A stretch of 64,000 nucleotides of DNA from Dermacoccus abyssi (GTDB lineage Bacteria; Actinomycetota; Actinomycetes; Actinomycetales; Dermatophilaceae), in contig NZ_QWLM01000001.1 in NCBI RefSeq assembly GCF_003515945.1, positions 248,001 through 312,000 of the forward strand, given 5' to 3'. Shown here piece after piece: positions 52,263-61,604 of the stretch. Every line of letters starts with the position of its first letter. The stretch's first letter is position 1. The notes below the pieces were generated by a model. It saw nothing but the letters and a program-made list of their open reading frames with translations. It searched no databases and had not been told where the DNA came from. The position numbers and the translations under genes are program-made.

Positions 52263-54548
52263 GTGCCTCGATCTGCCCGTAGTTTCGCCGACGACCTGAG
52301 GGGCCGCGCGGACGACGACCTAGCGGCGCTCCTTCTCGCCCGGCCCGATCTGGCGCGCCCGGCACCCGCCGACATCACGTCGCTCGCCGCGCGGGCCTCC
52401 ACGCGCGCCAGCGTCCAGCGCGCTCTCGAACACCTCGACGCGCGCCTCCTCCACCTCGTGGAAGCGCTGCTCGTCGTCGGCGCCGAGGGCGCTCCTTCGG
52501 CGCTCGGTGCGTCACGTTCCGCCGTCGACGACGGTATCCGCGAGTTGTGGCACCAGGCTCTCGTCTGGCGCTCTCCCGACGGGTGGCGCACCGCCCGAGC
52601 TGTCGGCGAAACCCTCACGCACCCAGCGGGATTGGGACGAAGCGCGAGCGATCTTGACGTACGACTGGCCGACCTTGCCGTCGTCTCCGAGGGCGACTTC
52701 GACGCCGTGACACGGGCCTACAACGCGCTCTCATCGCGTGCTCAGGCCGTCATCGACCAACTCCGGTGGACATCCGCACGCGGCTCGTTCACCACTCAGA
52801 CCCTGCGCGATGTGCGCCGCGAACTCGTCGGTGCCGGCCTCATGGTGGCCGTCGACGGCGAGCGCGGCAGCGACGCCGTCATCCCGCGTGAGGTCGGGCT
52901 CGCGCTGCGTGGCGGGCGTCTGTACCGCGAGGCGTGGGCTCCCCCGACCGCCGAGATGACCCACGTCGAGCAGGCGAGTGCCGACGACGCGGCGGCCGGC
53001 GCCGTGCTCGATCTGTTGTGGCGTCTCGACGAGGTCGTCGCCGCCTGGGACGCCCAACCGCCCCGCGTGCTGCGCACCGGAGGCGTCGCCGTACGCGATC
53101 ACCGACGCACGGCCGTAGCGATCGACAGTTCGAGCGATCTGACGGCGTTTGTCCTCGAACTCTCCTACGCCGCAGGTCTTCTCGCTCCCGACGGGGAGGT
53201 CGATCCGCTGTGGCGGCCCACCGAGTTCTACGACGAGTGGGCCACGTGGACTCCTGCCCGTCGCTGGGCCCATCTAGCGTCCGCGTGGCGCGACACCACG
53301 CGCGCCGCGAGCCTCGCCGGTCAGACGATCGACGGCACTCTCGTCAACGTCCTCGGCAAGGACGCCTCGTGGCCGCTCATGCGGGCTCGCCGCGCCGACG
53401 TCCTCGCCACGCTCGCCGCGCTCGAGGCAGGCAGCGCCCCGACCACCGAACAGGTCGACGCCCTGCTGCGCTGGAAACGACCCCTGCGCCTTCCCGAGGG
53501 AGCCCCCACCCGCGCCGACGACGTGTTGCGCGAGGCCGGCTGGCTCGGCGTGACGGGCCGCTCGGCCCTCACCTCCGCCGGTCGAGCGCTCCTCGCGGTG
53601 CCGAGCGACGACTCCGTCCCGACGAGCGAGGCGAACCTCGAGTCCGTCGCCGCCCTCATGGCCGCCTCCATGCCCCAGCCTGTCTCGCAGGTCATGCTCC
53701 AGGGCGACCTCACCGCTATTGCGCCAGGGCCTCTCACGGAAGAGGTCGCGACTTTCATGCGCCGCAGCGCCGACGTCGAATCACGTGGCGGCGCAACGGT
53801 CTTCCGGTTCACCGAGAGCAGCATCCGACGGTTGCTCGACCACGGCGTCTCCTCGGGCGAAGCGCTCGAGGCCCTCCGGCGTCACTCGATGACACCGGTC
53901 CCCCAGGCGCTCGAGTACCTTCTCGGCGACGTCGCGCGTCGATACGGCCATCTGCGCGTCGGCTCCGTCGGTTCGTACGTGCGCAGCGACGACGAGGGAT
54001 CGCTCGACGCCCTCGTCGCGGACTCCTCGCTCGCCTCGCTCCAGCTACGCCGCATCGCTCCGACCGTGTGCGTTTCGCCCCTGCCCGCCTCGACGCTGCT
54101 CGACGTTCTGCGTGAGCACCGTCACGCGCCGGTTGCCGAGACCTCGGACGGTGGCGTCGTCGTGCGCACCGAAGCGGTGAAGCGCTCCCCCACGCCCGGG
54201 CGCCGCAGCACGCCGGTTCGTGTTGTCCGCCTCGACGGTGACGAAGCGACGGCCATGACGCAGCGCATGCGGGAGGCTGAGAAGAGCGCCGTGCGCCCCT
54301 CGCAGCACGACGAGCGCACGCGCATCCCCTCGTCCGACCCGACGGTCACACTCACCTCCTTGCAGGACGCTGCCGCCGATCGGGCTCCCGTCTGGATCGG
54401 TTATGTCGATGCCTCGGGCGACATCAAGCGCGCCCTCTTCCGGCCGACGAGCGTCTCGGGTGGGCGCGTCGTCGGGCAGATCGGCGACAACACGACGACC
54501 ACCCGCTCGTTCTCCATCCACCGCATCACCGGGGTGGCGCCGGCGTGA
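52263..54548 (+). CDS. Helicase-associated (Helicase_C_3) domain protein
   Basis: This protein of about 761 residues lacks helicase motifs. Its N-terminal half is built of winged-helix-like repeats, as in RSFADDLRGRADDDLAALLLARPDL. A helicase-associated domain lies near the middle (PQPVSQVMLQGDLTAIAPG), and the C-terminus ends VWIGYVDASGDIKRALFRPT. In mycobacteria the homologous gene is next to the XPB-like helicase ercc3. Here the helicase is 5.2 kb downstream on the same strand. GTG at 52263 is chosen for the TACCGT 7 nt before it; GTG at 52257 is equally in frame. A role in DNA repair is inferred. Confidence 0.85.
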   Translation: MPRSARSFADDLRGRADDDLAALLLARPDLARPAPADITSLAARASTRASVQRALEHLDARLLHLVEALLVVGAEGAPSALGASRSAVDDGIRELWHQALVWRSPDGWRTARAVGETLTHPAGLGRSASDLDVRLADLAVVSEGDFDAVTRAYNALSSRAQAVIDQLRWTSARGSFTTQTLRDVRRELVGAGLMVAVDGERGSDAVIPREVGLALRGGRLYREAWAPPTAEMTHVEQASADDAAAGAVLDLLWRLDEVVAAWDAQPPRVLRTGGVAVRDHRRTAVAIDSSSDLTAFVLELSYAAGLLAPDGEVDPLWRPTEFYDEWATWTPARRWAHLASAWRDTTRAASLAGQTIDGTLVNVLGKDASWPLMRARRADVLATLAALEAGSAPTTEQVDALLRWKRPLRLPEGAPTRADDVLREAGWLGVTGRSALTSAGRALLAVPSDDSVPTSEANLESVAALMAASMPQPVSQVMLQGDLTAIAPGPLTEEVATFMRRSADVESRGGATVFRFTESSIRRLLDHGVSSGEALEALRRHSMTPVPQALEYLLGDVARRYGHLRVGSVGSYVRSDDEGSLDALVADSSLASLQLRRIAPTVCVSPLPASTLLDVLREHRHAPVAETSDGGVVVRTEAVKRSPTPGRRSTPVRVVRLDGDEATAMTQRMREAEKSAVRPSQHDERTRIPSSDPTVTLTSLQDAAADRAPVWIGYVDASGDIKRALFRPTSVSGGRVVGQIGDNTTTTRSFSIHRITGVAPA

Positions 54549-55024
54549 GCGAGCCGATCGAGACGTGCCTCGTCGTCGTCACCCGGACCCTCGAGGGCCG
54601 CACGCACCTCCTGCTCGGGGAGAAGCTGCGCGGGTTCGGCCAGGGCCGCATGGTCGTGCCGGGCGGCAAGGTCGATCCGGGTGAAACACCTCGCCGAGCG
54701 GCCGCGCGGGAGCTGTTCGAGGAGACGTCGCTTCGTGTGAACGAAGCCGATCTGGACGCGCGGGGCGTCGTCACCTTCGCCTTCCCGGACGGCGGCGGGG
54801 TCGACATGCGCGTGCACGTCTTCGTCACCGACGCAGCCGAGGGGGAACCGGCGGACTCGGACGAACTCCTCGTCACGTGGGCGCCCGTCGACGCCCTTCC
54901 CACGAGCCGCATGTGGCCGGACAACGTCCATTGGCTCCCGGTAGCGCTTGCCCGCGGCTTCGACGAGGCCACCTTCACCTACGCCGCGGACGGCGCGACC
55001 CTCGCCAGTCACACCGGAATCTGA
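54545..55024 (+). CDS. Nudix hydrolase, MTH1/MutT-like 8-oxo-dGTP diphosphatase
   Basis: This 159-residue protein has GFGQGRMVVPGGKVDPGET leading into a Nudix box, with Glu47, Arg55, Glu56, Glu59 and Glu60 in place. Ser62 replaces the usual Gly of the REUxEExGU motif. The GFGxGR segment resembles the MTH1 class, which removes oxidised purine nucleotides. GTG overlaps the helicase-associated gene by GTGA, so the two are coupled, which supports a repair role. Its end overlaps the convergent permease gene by 16 nt. Confidence 0.88.
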   Translation: MSEPIETCLVVVTRTLEGRTHLLLGEKLRGFGQGRMVVPGGKVDPGETPRRAAARELFEETSLRVNEADLDARGVVTFAFPDGGGVDMRVHVFVTDAAEGEPADSDELLVTWAPVDALPTSRMWPDNVHWLPVALARGFDEATFTYAADGATLASHTGI

Positions 55025-55896
55025 ACGCGGGTCTTTCGTCCCAGATACCGGGGGCCGAGGACGATGATCGCAACACCGAGCAGAAGCAGCGCTCCTCCGG
55101 CGAACGCCGAGACAGCCGGCACCTCCCCGAGAAACAGCCACCCGGCGAGGAAGCCGACGACCGGCACGAGCAGGGTGAACGGTGCGACGTTCGAAGCCGG
55201 GTAGTGGCCCATGAGGCCGTTCCAGATCGTGTAACCCACGAGGCTTGCGAGGACGACGGTGTAGGCGGTCGAGGCGACCGCTGCGCCTCCGAAGTGATGA
55301 AGCCCCTCGACCATCCGCTTCGGGCCCTCGATGAGGAAGGACAGCGCGAACAACGGCAGCGGCACGAAGAGGCTGCCCCACACCGTCAGTCCCAGGCCGG
55401 ACGCGCCGGCGCAGCGGCGGGCCGCGACGTTCCCCGCGCCCCAGCTCAGAGCACCGGCGAGACAAAGCATCACCCCGACGAGTGGCGTCGCGCCCGAGCG
55501 TCCGGACGCCACGAGAACGAGACCGGCCAGGGCCACACCCATGCCCACGAGCTGGATCGTCTTCGGTCGCTCCTTGAGCAGAGCGGCCGCGATGACGACG
55601 GTGAAGAGCGCCTGGGCCTGGAGGATGAGCGACGCCATCCCGGAGGCGAGACCGGCGACCATGGCCGAGTAGAGGAAACCGAACTGCCCCGCCGACATGA
55701 GCAGGCCCACCGGTGCGAGGTCGCGCCAGGCCACCTTCGGACGCGGTACGACGGCGACGAACGGCACGATGCAACTGAAGCGAATGGCCGCGAACAGCAG
55801 CGGCGGCACGCCCTCGAGGCCTTCGTGGATGACGACGAAGTTGACGCCCCAGATGAGCACGACGAGAAGTGCGAGGGCGATGTGGCGGGGCGTCAT
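55009..55896 (-). CDS. EamA-family transporter
   Basis: This 295-residue permease has ten membrane helices in two EamA repeats, with VLIWGVNFVVIHEGL at the start, GLASGMASLILQAQALFTVV in helix 3-4 and APFTLLVPVVGFLAGWLFLGE in helix 8-9. It resembles O-acetylserine/cysteine exporters, but its substrate is unknown. The ATG at 55896 is preferred over one 16 codons earlier, because the extension is hydrophilic and unrelated to the family. It is distinct in sequence from the RarD-type gene at 40294. Confidence 0.9.
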   Translation of the reverse strand: MTPRHIALALLVVLIWGVNFVVIHEGLEGVPPLLFAAIRFSCIVPFVAVVPRPKVAWRDLAPVGLLMSAGQFGFLYSAMVAGLASGMASLILQAQALFTVVIAAALLKERPKTIQLVGMGVALAGLVLVASGRSGATPLVGVMLCLAGALSWGAGNVAARRCAGASGLGLTVWGSLFVPLPLFALSFLIEGPKRMVEGLHHFGGAAVASTAYTVVLASLVGYTIWNGLMGHYPASNVAPFTLLVPVVGFLAGWLFLGEVPAVSAFAGGALLLLGVAIIVLGPRYLGRKTRVQIPV

Positions 55897-55979
55897 GGGG
55901 CTATTCGACCGCGCGGGGACCCTGCCGGACGAATGCGCGTCCACGGGCGCGGACGGCTGCGCCCCGAGGGTGGCATGCG

Positions 55980-56012
55980 CGAGGCCCGCCCCGGCGTGCG
56001 GAGCGGGCCTCG
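55980..56012 (-). terminator. Terminator after pepO
   Basis: CGAGGCCCGC pairs with GCGGGCCTCG around 13 nt, 36 nt after the pepO stop on the minus strand. Confidence 0.7.
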
Positions 56013-56047
56013 TCGCCGGCTCGTGGCGAACGATCAGACGATGTCGA

Positions 56048-58033
56048 TCAGAAGATGCGAACGCGCTCGTCCTCGTCGATCCACATGCCGTCGCCGGGCT
56101 TCACGTCGAACGCCTCGACGAACTCGGTGAGGTTGCGAGCGGCGTTGGCGCGCACATCCATCGGCGAGTGCGGGTCGATGGCGAGCAGGCGCTTGGCCTC
56201 GGCCTCACGGGCGACGCCGCTCCACACCTGTGCCCAGCCGAGGAAGAAGCGCTGCGCGCCGGTGAAGCCCTCCAGCACGGGCGCAGGGGCTTCTTCGCAG
56301 GCGATGGTGTACGCCTTGTAGCCGATCGTCAGGCCGCCGAGGTCACCGATGTTCTCGCCGACGGTGAGACCACCGTTGATCTTGACGCCCGGCGCGTCAC
56401 GCGTCTCGTACTGGGAGAACTGCTCGATGAGCTTCTTCGCCAGGGCGTCGAACCGCTCGCGGTCGCCCTCGGTCCACCAGTCGACGAGTTCGCCGTCGCC
56501 GTTGAAGCGCGAACCCTGATCGTCGAAACCGTGGCCGAGCTCGTGCCCGATGACGGCGCCGATGCCGCCGTAGTTGACGGCGTCGTCGGCGTCCACGTCG
56601 AAGAACGGCGGCTGCAGGATGGCGGCCGGGAAGACGACCTCGTTCATCATCGGGTGGTAGTACGCGTTGACCGTCTGCGGGCTCATGAGCCACTCGGTAC
56701 GGTCGATAGGGCCGCCGATCTTGGCGAGCTGGTAGTCGGTCTCGAACGACGCCGAACGCTTGACGTTGCCGACGAGGTCATCGGCGAGGATCTGCAGTTC
56801 GGAGAAGTCACGCCACTTGTCGGGGTAGCCGATCTTGGGCGTGAACCGGTCGAGCTTCTCGAGGGCCTTGGCCTGCGTCTCCTCGCTCATCCACGCGCTC
56901 TCGCGGAAGCTGCGGCGGAAGGCCTCGACGAGGTTGTCGACGAGTTCGACCATGCGCTCCTTGGCCTTGGGCGGGAAGTGGCGCTCGACGTAGAGCTTGC
57001 CCGCCTCCTCGCCGAGCACGCCCTCGACGAGGCCGACGCCGCGCTTCCAGCGCTCACGCAGCTGCGGCGTTCCCGACAGTGCGCGACCCGCGAAGTCGAA
57101 GCGCTCCTCGACGATGTCGTCGGTGAGGTAGCTGGCGAACGACGTCACGAGGTGCCACGTCATCCACGCCTTCCAGTCCTCGACGTCACGCTCGGCGAAC
57201 AACTCGCCCAGGGCCTCGAAGTAGCTCGGCTGGCCGACGACCACGTTCGCGAACGCGCCGTCCGGCACGACCTGACCCTCGAGCCACGCGTCGATGTCGA
57301 ACGCGCCGAAGAGGTCACGCAGTTCCTCGAGCGAGTAGCGGTTGTAGCTCTTGACGGCGTCGCGGGTGGAGACGTTGTCCCAGTGGTGCTTCGCGAGGGC
57401 CTTCTCGAGCTCGTAAACGCGCGGGGCGACCTCGTCGGCGTTCTCGACGCCCACGAGCGTCAGGAGACGTTCCATGTGAGCGGTGTACTTGTCGCGAATC
57501 TCGGCGTACTGCTCCTCGCGGTAGTAGGCCTCGTCGGGCAGGCCCAGGCCGCTCTGGCCGAGGTAGACGATGTACTCGTCGCTGTTCTTCGCATCGGCGC
57601 TGACGTAGAAGCCGAACAGGCCGCCCATGCCGTAGCGCTCGAGGTGGCCGAGCAGCATGAGCAGGTCACGCTTGTCGGTGAGGCCGGCGATGACGGCGAG
57701 GTCCTCGAGGATCGGCGACGTTCCGAGGGTGGCGATGCGCTCGGTGTCCATGAACGAGCGGTAGAGGTCGCCTACCTTCTGCGTGGCGGGCCCCGCGTCC
57801 GTTCCGTCGTTCTCGGCGGCCTCGGCCTTGCCCGCAGCTTCCTCGATGATGTCGCGCATGGCCTTCTCACTCGCCTCGCGCAGCATGTCGAAGGCGCCGT
57901 AGCGCGATTTGTCCTCGGGAATCGGGTGGTTGGCCACCCACGTGTTGTTGACGTGCGCGAACAGGTCGTCCTGCGGGCGCACGTCCGGGTCGAAGCTGGT
58001 CACGTCCAGGCCGGAGTTGATCTTGCTCGTCAT
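56048..58033 (-). CDS. pepO: M13-family zinc endopeptidase PepO
   Basis: This 661-residue neprilysin-like enzyme has the zinc site HELGH at residues 497-501 (GHELGHGFDDQGS), the third ligand Glu in GENIGDLGGL, substrate-binding NAYYHP and the C-terminal RANAARNLTEFVEAFDVKPGD. No signal peptide is visible. The mycobacterial homologue Zmp1 is released without one. It cleaves short peptides. GAAGGTAGGGG precedes the ATG. It is a single gene between two terminators. Confidence 0.95.
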   Translation of the reverse strand: MTSKINSGLDVTSFDPDVRPQDDLFAHVNNTWVANHPIPEDKSRYGAFDMLREASEKAMRDIIEEAAGKAEAAENDGTDAGPATQKVGDLYRSFMDTERIATLGTSPILEDLAVIAGLTDKRDLLMLLGHLERYGMGGLFGFYVSADAKNSDEYIVYLGQSGLGLPDEAYYREEQYAEIRDKYTAHMERLLTLVGVENADEVAPRVYELEKALAKHHWDNVSTRDAVKSYNRYSLEELRDLFGAFDIDAWLEGQVVPDGAFANVVVGQPSYFEALGELFAERDVEDWKAWMTWHLVTSFASYLTDDIVEERFDFAGRALSGTPQLRERWKRGVGLVEGVLGEEAGKLYVERHFPPKAKERMVELVDNLVEAFRRSFRESAWMSEETQAKALEKLDRFTPKIGYPDKWRDFSELQILADDLVGNVKRSASFETDYQLAKIGGPIDRTEWLMSPQTVNAYYHPMMNEVVFPAAILQPPFFDVDADDAVNYGGIGAVIGHELGHGFDDQGSRFNGDGELVDWWTEGDRERFDALAKKLIEQFSQYETRDAPGVKINGGLTVGENIGDLGGLTIGYKAYTIACEEAPAPVLEGFTGAQRFFLGWAQVWSGVAREAEAKRLLAIDPHSPMDVRANAARNLTEFVEAFDVKPGDGMWIDEDERVRIF

Positions 58034-58062
58034 GCCCCTACCTTCTCACCCCGGGCTGACAG

Positions 58063-58102
58063 CGAACGCCGCCGCGAGTCCGAGGACCCACGGCGACGTT
58101 CG
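58063..58102 (-). terminator. Terminator after the MHS transporter gene
   Basis: Twelve-base arms (58063-58074 and 58091-58102) pair with one G-U, and an inner GTCC/GGAC stem sits in the loop. It lies 20 nt after the transporter stop. Confidence 0.65.
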
Positions 58103-58122
58103 GCAGGAAGGAGGTTCGAGCC

Positions 58123-59526
58123 TCAGCGCGCCGGTTCGACGACCTCGACGACGTCGTCGTCGAGGTCGACGATGCCCGGCAGCGCGTTGGGGTCGTCCCG
58201 CACCTCCTTGGGGTTGGTCTCGGGTAGGAGGAACGCCCCGACGGCGGTGAGTACGCCGAGGAGCACCATGTAGGCCGCGATGCCGTTCGTGCTGCCCGTC
58301 TTCTCGATGACCGTGGCCATGATCATCGGCGTCGGGCCGGCCAGCGCGATCGCGGACAGCTGGTAGGCCAGCGACATGCCCGAGTAGCGCATCTTGGGGT
58401 GGAAGATCTCACCGAGGTACGCCGCCAGCGGTCCGTAGATCGAGGACTGGAAGAAGCTCGTGATGAACGAACCGACGGCGAACAACGCGAGGCTCTTCGT
58501 GTTCATGAGCGCGAAATACGGGAAGATCGACAGCGCCAGACCGATGCCGGACCACAGCACGACGGGCTTGCGGCCGACCCTGTCCGACAGAGCACCCGCG
58601 AACAGGATGACCGGGATGTTGAACAACGAGATGACGAGCATGATCGCCAGCAGCGAGTCACGCGACATGCCCAGGTCGCTGGAGGCATAGCTCAACGAAC
58701 CGACGATGCCGACGTAGAACATCGCGTTCGTGCCGCCCATCATGAGGCAGCCGAGCAGGATGCGCTTCCAGCCCTTCTTGACCACCTCGAACACCGGTGC
58801 CTGCTTGCCGACCTGAGCAGCGCGCTTGGCTGCGCGCTCCTGGAGCACCTTGAACTCGGCCGAGTCCTCGACCCGCTTGTGGATGAACAGGCCCAGCGGG
58901 AACAGCACGGCGCTGAGGAGGAACGGGATGCGCCAGCCCCAGTCGAGGAAGGCCTTGGCCGAGACGAAGTGCGAGACCGTGAGGAAGGCGAGGTTGCCCA
59001 GGATGACGCCGATCGGCACACCCATCTGCCCGAAGGTTCCCGCGTAGCCGCGCTTCTTCGGGCCTTCGGATTCGGTGAGCAGCAGGATGATGCCGCCCCA
59101 CTGACCACCCGCCGCGAGGCCCTGCACGAAGCGCAGGAGCACGAGGAGGATCGGCGCCGCGACACCGATCGTCGCGGCGGTCGGCAGGAGGCCGATGCCG
59201 AACGTCGCGATTCCCATGGCGAAGATGCAGAAGACGACGACGGGCTTGCGCCCGATCTTGTCGCCGTAGTGCCCAGCGAGGATGCCTCCGAGCGGGCGGG
59301 CGAGGAAGGCCGCCCAGAAGGTGCCGAAGGAGAGCAGCGTGCCCGTCAGGGCCGAGCTGTCCGGGAAGAAGATGTGCGGGAAGACGAGTGCGGCGGCGGT
59401 ACCGAAGATGAAGAAGTCGTACCACTCGATCGAACTGCTCAGCAGACTCGAGATGAGCAGTTGGCGACGCCGTTTCGCAGGGATGGCTTGGACGGCGTCG
59501 CTCACGGCTGCCGAGGTGTCGGCCAT
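58123..59526 (-). CDS. MHS-family major facilitator transporter
   Basis: This 467-residue protein has 12 membrane helices. The start SSIEWYDFFIFGTAAALVFP and the loop motif GHYGDKIGRKPVV are those of the metabolite:H+ symporter group (ShiA, KgtP, ProP-like), with RFVQGLAAGGQWGG in helix 4. It probably imports a small organic acid; the substrate cannot be read. The ATG at 59526 with GAAGGAG upstream is preferred over an in-frame start 29 codons earlier. The C-terminal 30 residues are acidic. An AT-richer promoter region with an inverted repeat lies upstream. Confidence 0.92.
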   Translation of the reverse strand: MADTSAAVSDAVQAIPAKRRRQLLISSLLSSSIEWYDFFIFGTAAALVFPHIFFPDSSALTGTLLSFGTFWAAFLARPLGGILAGHYGDKIGRKPVVVFCIFAMGIATFGIGLLPTAATIGVAAPILLVLLRFVQGLAAGGQWGGIILLLTESEGPKKRGYAGTFGQMGVPIGVILGNLAFLTVSHFVSAKAFLDWGWRIPFLLSAVLFPLGLFIHKRVEDSAEFKVLQERAAKRAAQVGKQAPVFEVVKKGWKRILLGCLMMGGTNAMFYVGIVGSLSYASSDLGMSRDSLLAIMLVISLFNIPVILFAGALSDRVGRKPVVLWSGIGLALSIFPYFALMNTKSLALFAVGSFITSFFQSSIYGPLAAYLGEIFHPKMRYSGMSLAYQLSAIALAGPTPMIMATVIEKTGSTNGIAAYMVLLGVLTAVGAFLLPETNPKEVRDDPNALPGIVDLDDDVVEVVEPAR

Positions 59527-59595
59527 GGGAACTCCTTCAATGACATTGAGGCGCGGGGCGATTCGAGCGCGAGCGGAGTCGCACGGTCGTTCAAC

Positions 59596-59617
59596 CAATG
59601 TGTCCTGTGCCACATTG
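59596..59617 (-). promoter_or_regulatory. Inverted repeat in the MHS transporter promoter region
   Basis: CAATGTG-N8-CACATTG forms a 22-bp operator-like site 70 nt before the transporter ATG. A TTGACA -35-like hexamer (59660-59665) lies upstream on the minus strand in an AT-rich stretch unlike the rest of the window. Confidence 0.5.
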
Positions 59618-59783
59618 CAGGGTCAATAGCCGTTGCCAATTTGTTACTAACTGACCAACTGTCAATAGCGGGTGCGCGGGGGCGGCTCGGGCCGGGCGCG
59701 CTCCCCCACCCAAGGCCGGAATGGCCCCGCGCCCCTCGTCGTTAGGCTGAGAGAACCCAGACATCCGGCGAAAGGGCCATCAC

Positions 59784-61415
59784 GTGCCGAACGGCGCACT
59801 CATCGTCCAGAGTGACCGCACGATCCTGCTCGAAGTCGACCACGAGAATGCCGAGGCGGCCCGCCGGGCCATTGCGCCGTTCGCCGAGTTGGAGCGCGCG
59901 CCGGAGCACGTGCACACCTACCGCGTCACGCCGCTCGGCCTCTGGAACGCTCGCGCTGCCGGCCTCGACGCCGAAACCGTCGTCGACGCGCTCATCACAC
60001 ACAGCCGTTTCCCCGTGCCGCAGTCCCTCCTGCTCGACGTGGCCGAGACGATGGATCGCTACGGGCGCCTCGTGCTCGAGAAGGACGGCGAACAGCTCGT
60101 CCTGCACTCCACGGACAAGCCCGTGCTCGAAGAGGTGCTGCGCCACAAGAGGATCAAGCCCCTCGTCGGCGAACGCCTCGACGAGCTGACGGTCGTCGTC
60201 CACCCGAGCGAGCGGGGCGCGATCAAGCAGGAACTCATCAAGGTTGGCTGGCCCGCGGAGGACCGGGCGGGCTTCGTCGACGGCGAGGCCCACCCGATCG
60301 ATCTCGACACCTCCGGCTGGCAGCTGCGCCCCTACCAGGCGCAGGCCGTCGACGGTTTCTGGGACGGCGGCAGCGGGGTCGTCGTCCTGCCGTGTGGTGC
60401 CGGCAAGACGCTCGTCGGCGCGGGCGCGATGGCGAAGGCCAAGGCGACGACGCTCATCCTGGTGACGAACACCGTCAGCGCCCGCCAGTGGCGCGACGAA
60501 CTCCTCAAGCGCACCTCGCTCACCGAGGACGAGATCGGCGAGTACTCCGGTGCGCGCAAGGAGATCCGCCCGGTGACGATCGCGACGTACCAGGTGCTCA
60601 CGCTCAAGCGGAAGGGCGTCTACCCGCACCTCGAACTGCTCGACGCGCGCGACTGGGGCCTCGTCGTCTACGACGAGGTCCATCTGCTGCCCGCGCCGAT
60701 CTTCCGTATGACGGCCGACCTCCAGGCCCGCCGCCGCCTCGGCCTGACGGCCACGCTCGTGCGCGAGGACAACCGTGAGGACGACGTGTTCTCCCTCATC
60801 GGCCCCAAGCGTTACGACGCGCCGTGGAAGGACATCGAGAGCCAGGGCTACATCGCGCCGGCCGACTGCGTGGAGGTGCGCGTGGGCCTGTCCGACGCCG
60901 ACCGCATGGCCTACGCGACGACGGAGCCCGACGAGCGTTACCGCTTCGCGTCCTGCGCGACGGTGAAGGACCCGGTGGTCGAGCGCATCGTCACGCAGCA
61001 CGAGGGCGCACCGACGCTCGTCATCGGGCAGTACCTCGACCAGCTCGAGACGATCGCGAATCGCCTCGACGCCGACCTCATCACCGGCGAGACGTCCGTC
61101 GCGGTGCGTCAGAAGTTGTTCCAGCAGTTCCGTGACGGCGAGATCACCAAGCTCGTCGTCTCCAAGGTGGCGAACTTCTCGATCGACCTGCCAGAGGCGA
61201 GCGTCGCCGTCCAGATCTCCGGAACGTTCGGTTCACGCCAGGAGGAGGCCCAGCGCCTCGGGCGCGTGCTGCGACCGAAGGCGGACGGGCGCACGGCGCA
61301 CTTCTATTCGATCGTCACGCGCGACACCGTGGATGCCGACTTCGCCGCCCACCGACAGCGCTTCCTCGCCGAGCAGGGCTACGCCTACCGCATCGTCGAC
61401 GAGAGCGACATCTGA
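59784..61415 (+). CDS. XPB/ERCC3-like DNA helicase
   Basis: This 543-residue superfamily 2 helicase has an N-terminal damage-recognition-like domain and the QLRPYQAQAVDGFW entry motif. Walker A is PCGAGKT (203-209), motif II is DEVH (297-300), motif III is GLTATLVRED, and the C-terminal GRVLRPKADG is motif VI. It is a 3'-5' helicase of the archaeal/mycobacterial XPB type, likely in DNA repair or transcription. GTG 59784 has GAAAGGG upstream. TAGGCT at 59743 is a plausible -10 with a leader of about 30 nt. Confidence 0.95.
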   Translation: MPNGALIVQSDRTILLEVDHENAEAARRAIAPFAELERAPEHVHTYRVTPLGLWNARAAGLDAETVVDALITHSRFPVPQSLLLDVAETMDRYGRLVLEKDGEQLVLHSTDKPVLEEVLRHKRIKPLVGERLDELTVVVHPSERGAIKQELIKVGWPAEDRAGFVDGEAHPIDLDTSGWQLRPYQAQAVDGFWDGGSGVVVLPCGAGKTLVGAGAMAKAKATTLILVTNTVSARQWRDELLKRTSLTEDEIGEYSGARKEIRPVTIATYQVLTLKRKGVYPHLELLDARDWGLVVYDEVHLLPAPIFRMTADLQARRRLGLTATLVREDNREDDVFSLIGPKRYDAPWKDIESQGYIAPADCVEVRVGLSDADRMAYATTEPDERYRFASCATVKDPVVERIVTQHEGAPTLVIGQYLDQLETIANRLDADLITGETSVAVRQKLFQQFRDGEITKLVVSKVANFSIDLPEASVAVQISGTFGSRQEEAQRLGRVLRPKADGRTAHFYSIVTRDTVDADFAAHRQRFLAEQGYAYRIVDESDI

Positions 61416-61472
61416 GGTCAGCTGCGCCAACGCGTTCGCCGCGCCTGCACGGTGTTGATGACCGTCAGGACG

Positions 61473-61541
61473 CTGACGCCGAAAGTGCAGGTTGTGCGCG
61501 ATACTTCATGCACAACCTGCACTTTTCCGCATCACGTGACG
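61473..61541. repeat. 69-bp direct repeat, copy 1, with internal hairpin
   Basis: The copy matches 62504-62572 at 64 of 69 positions. Its centre is a perfect hairpin: AAAGTGCAGGTTGTGC (61482-61497), a 12-nt loop, and GCACAACCTGCACTTT (61510-61525). It lies between the XPB-like gene and the AbiEi-like gene and can act as a terminator in either direction. Confidence 0.9.
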
Positions 61542-61604
61542 GTTGACGACGGGTTGTCTACAGGGTCTCTGCGGCGCCCACGTTCGAGCAGCCACAGTGG
61601 CGGC

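Noticed and set aside
55697-58273. Open frame of 858 codons antisense to pepO and the EamA gene
   Set aside because: It crosses two real genes on the other strand and their terminator, and has no family signature.
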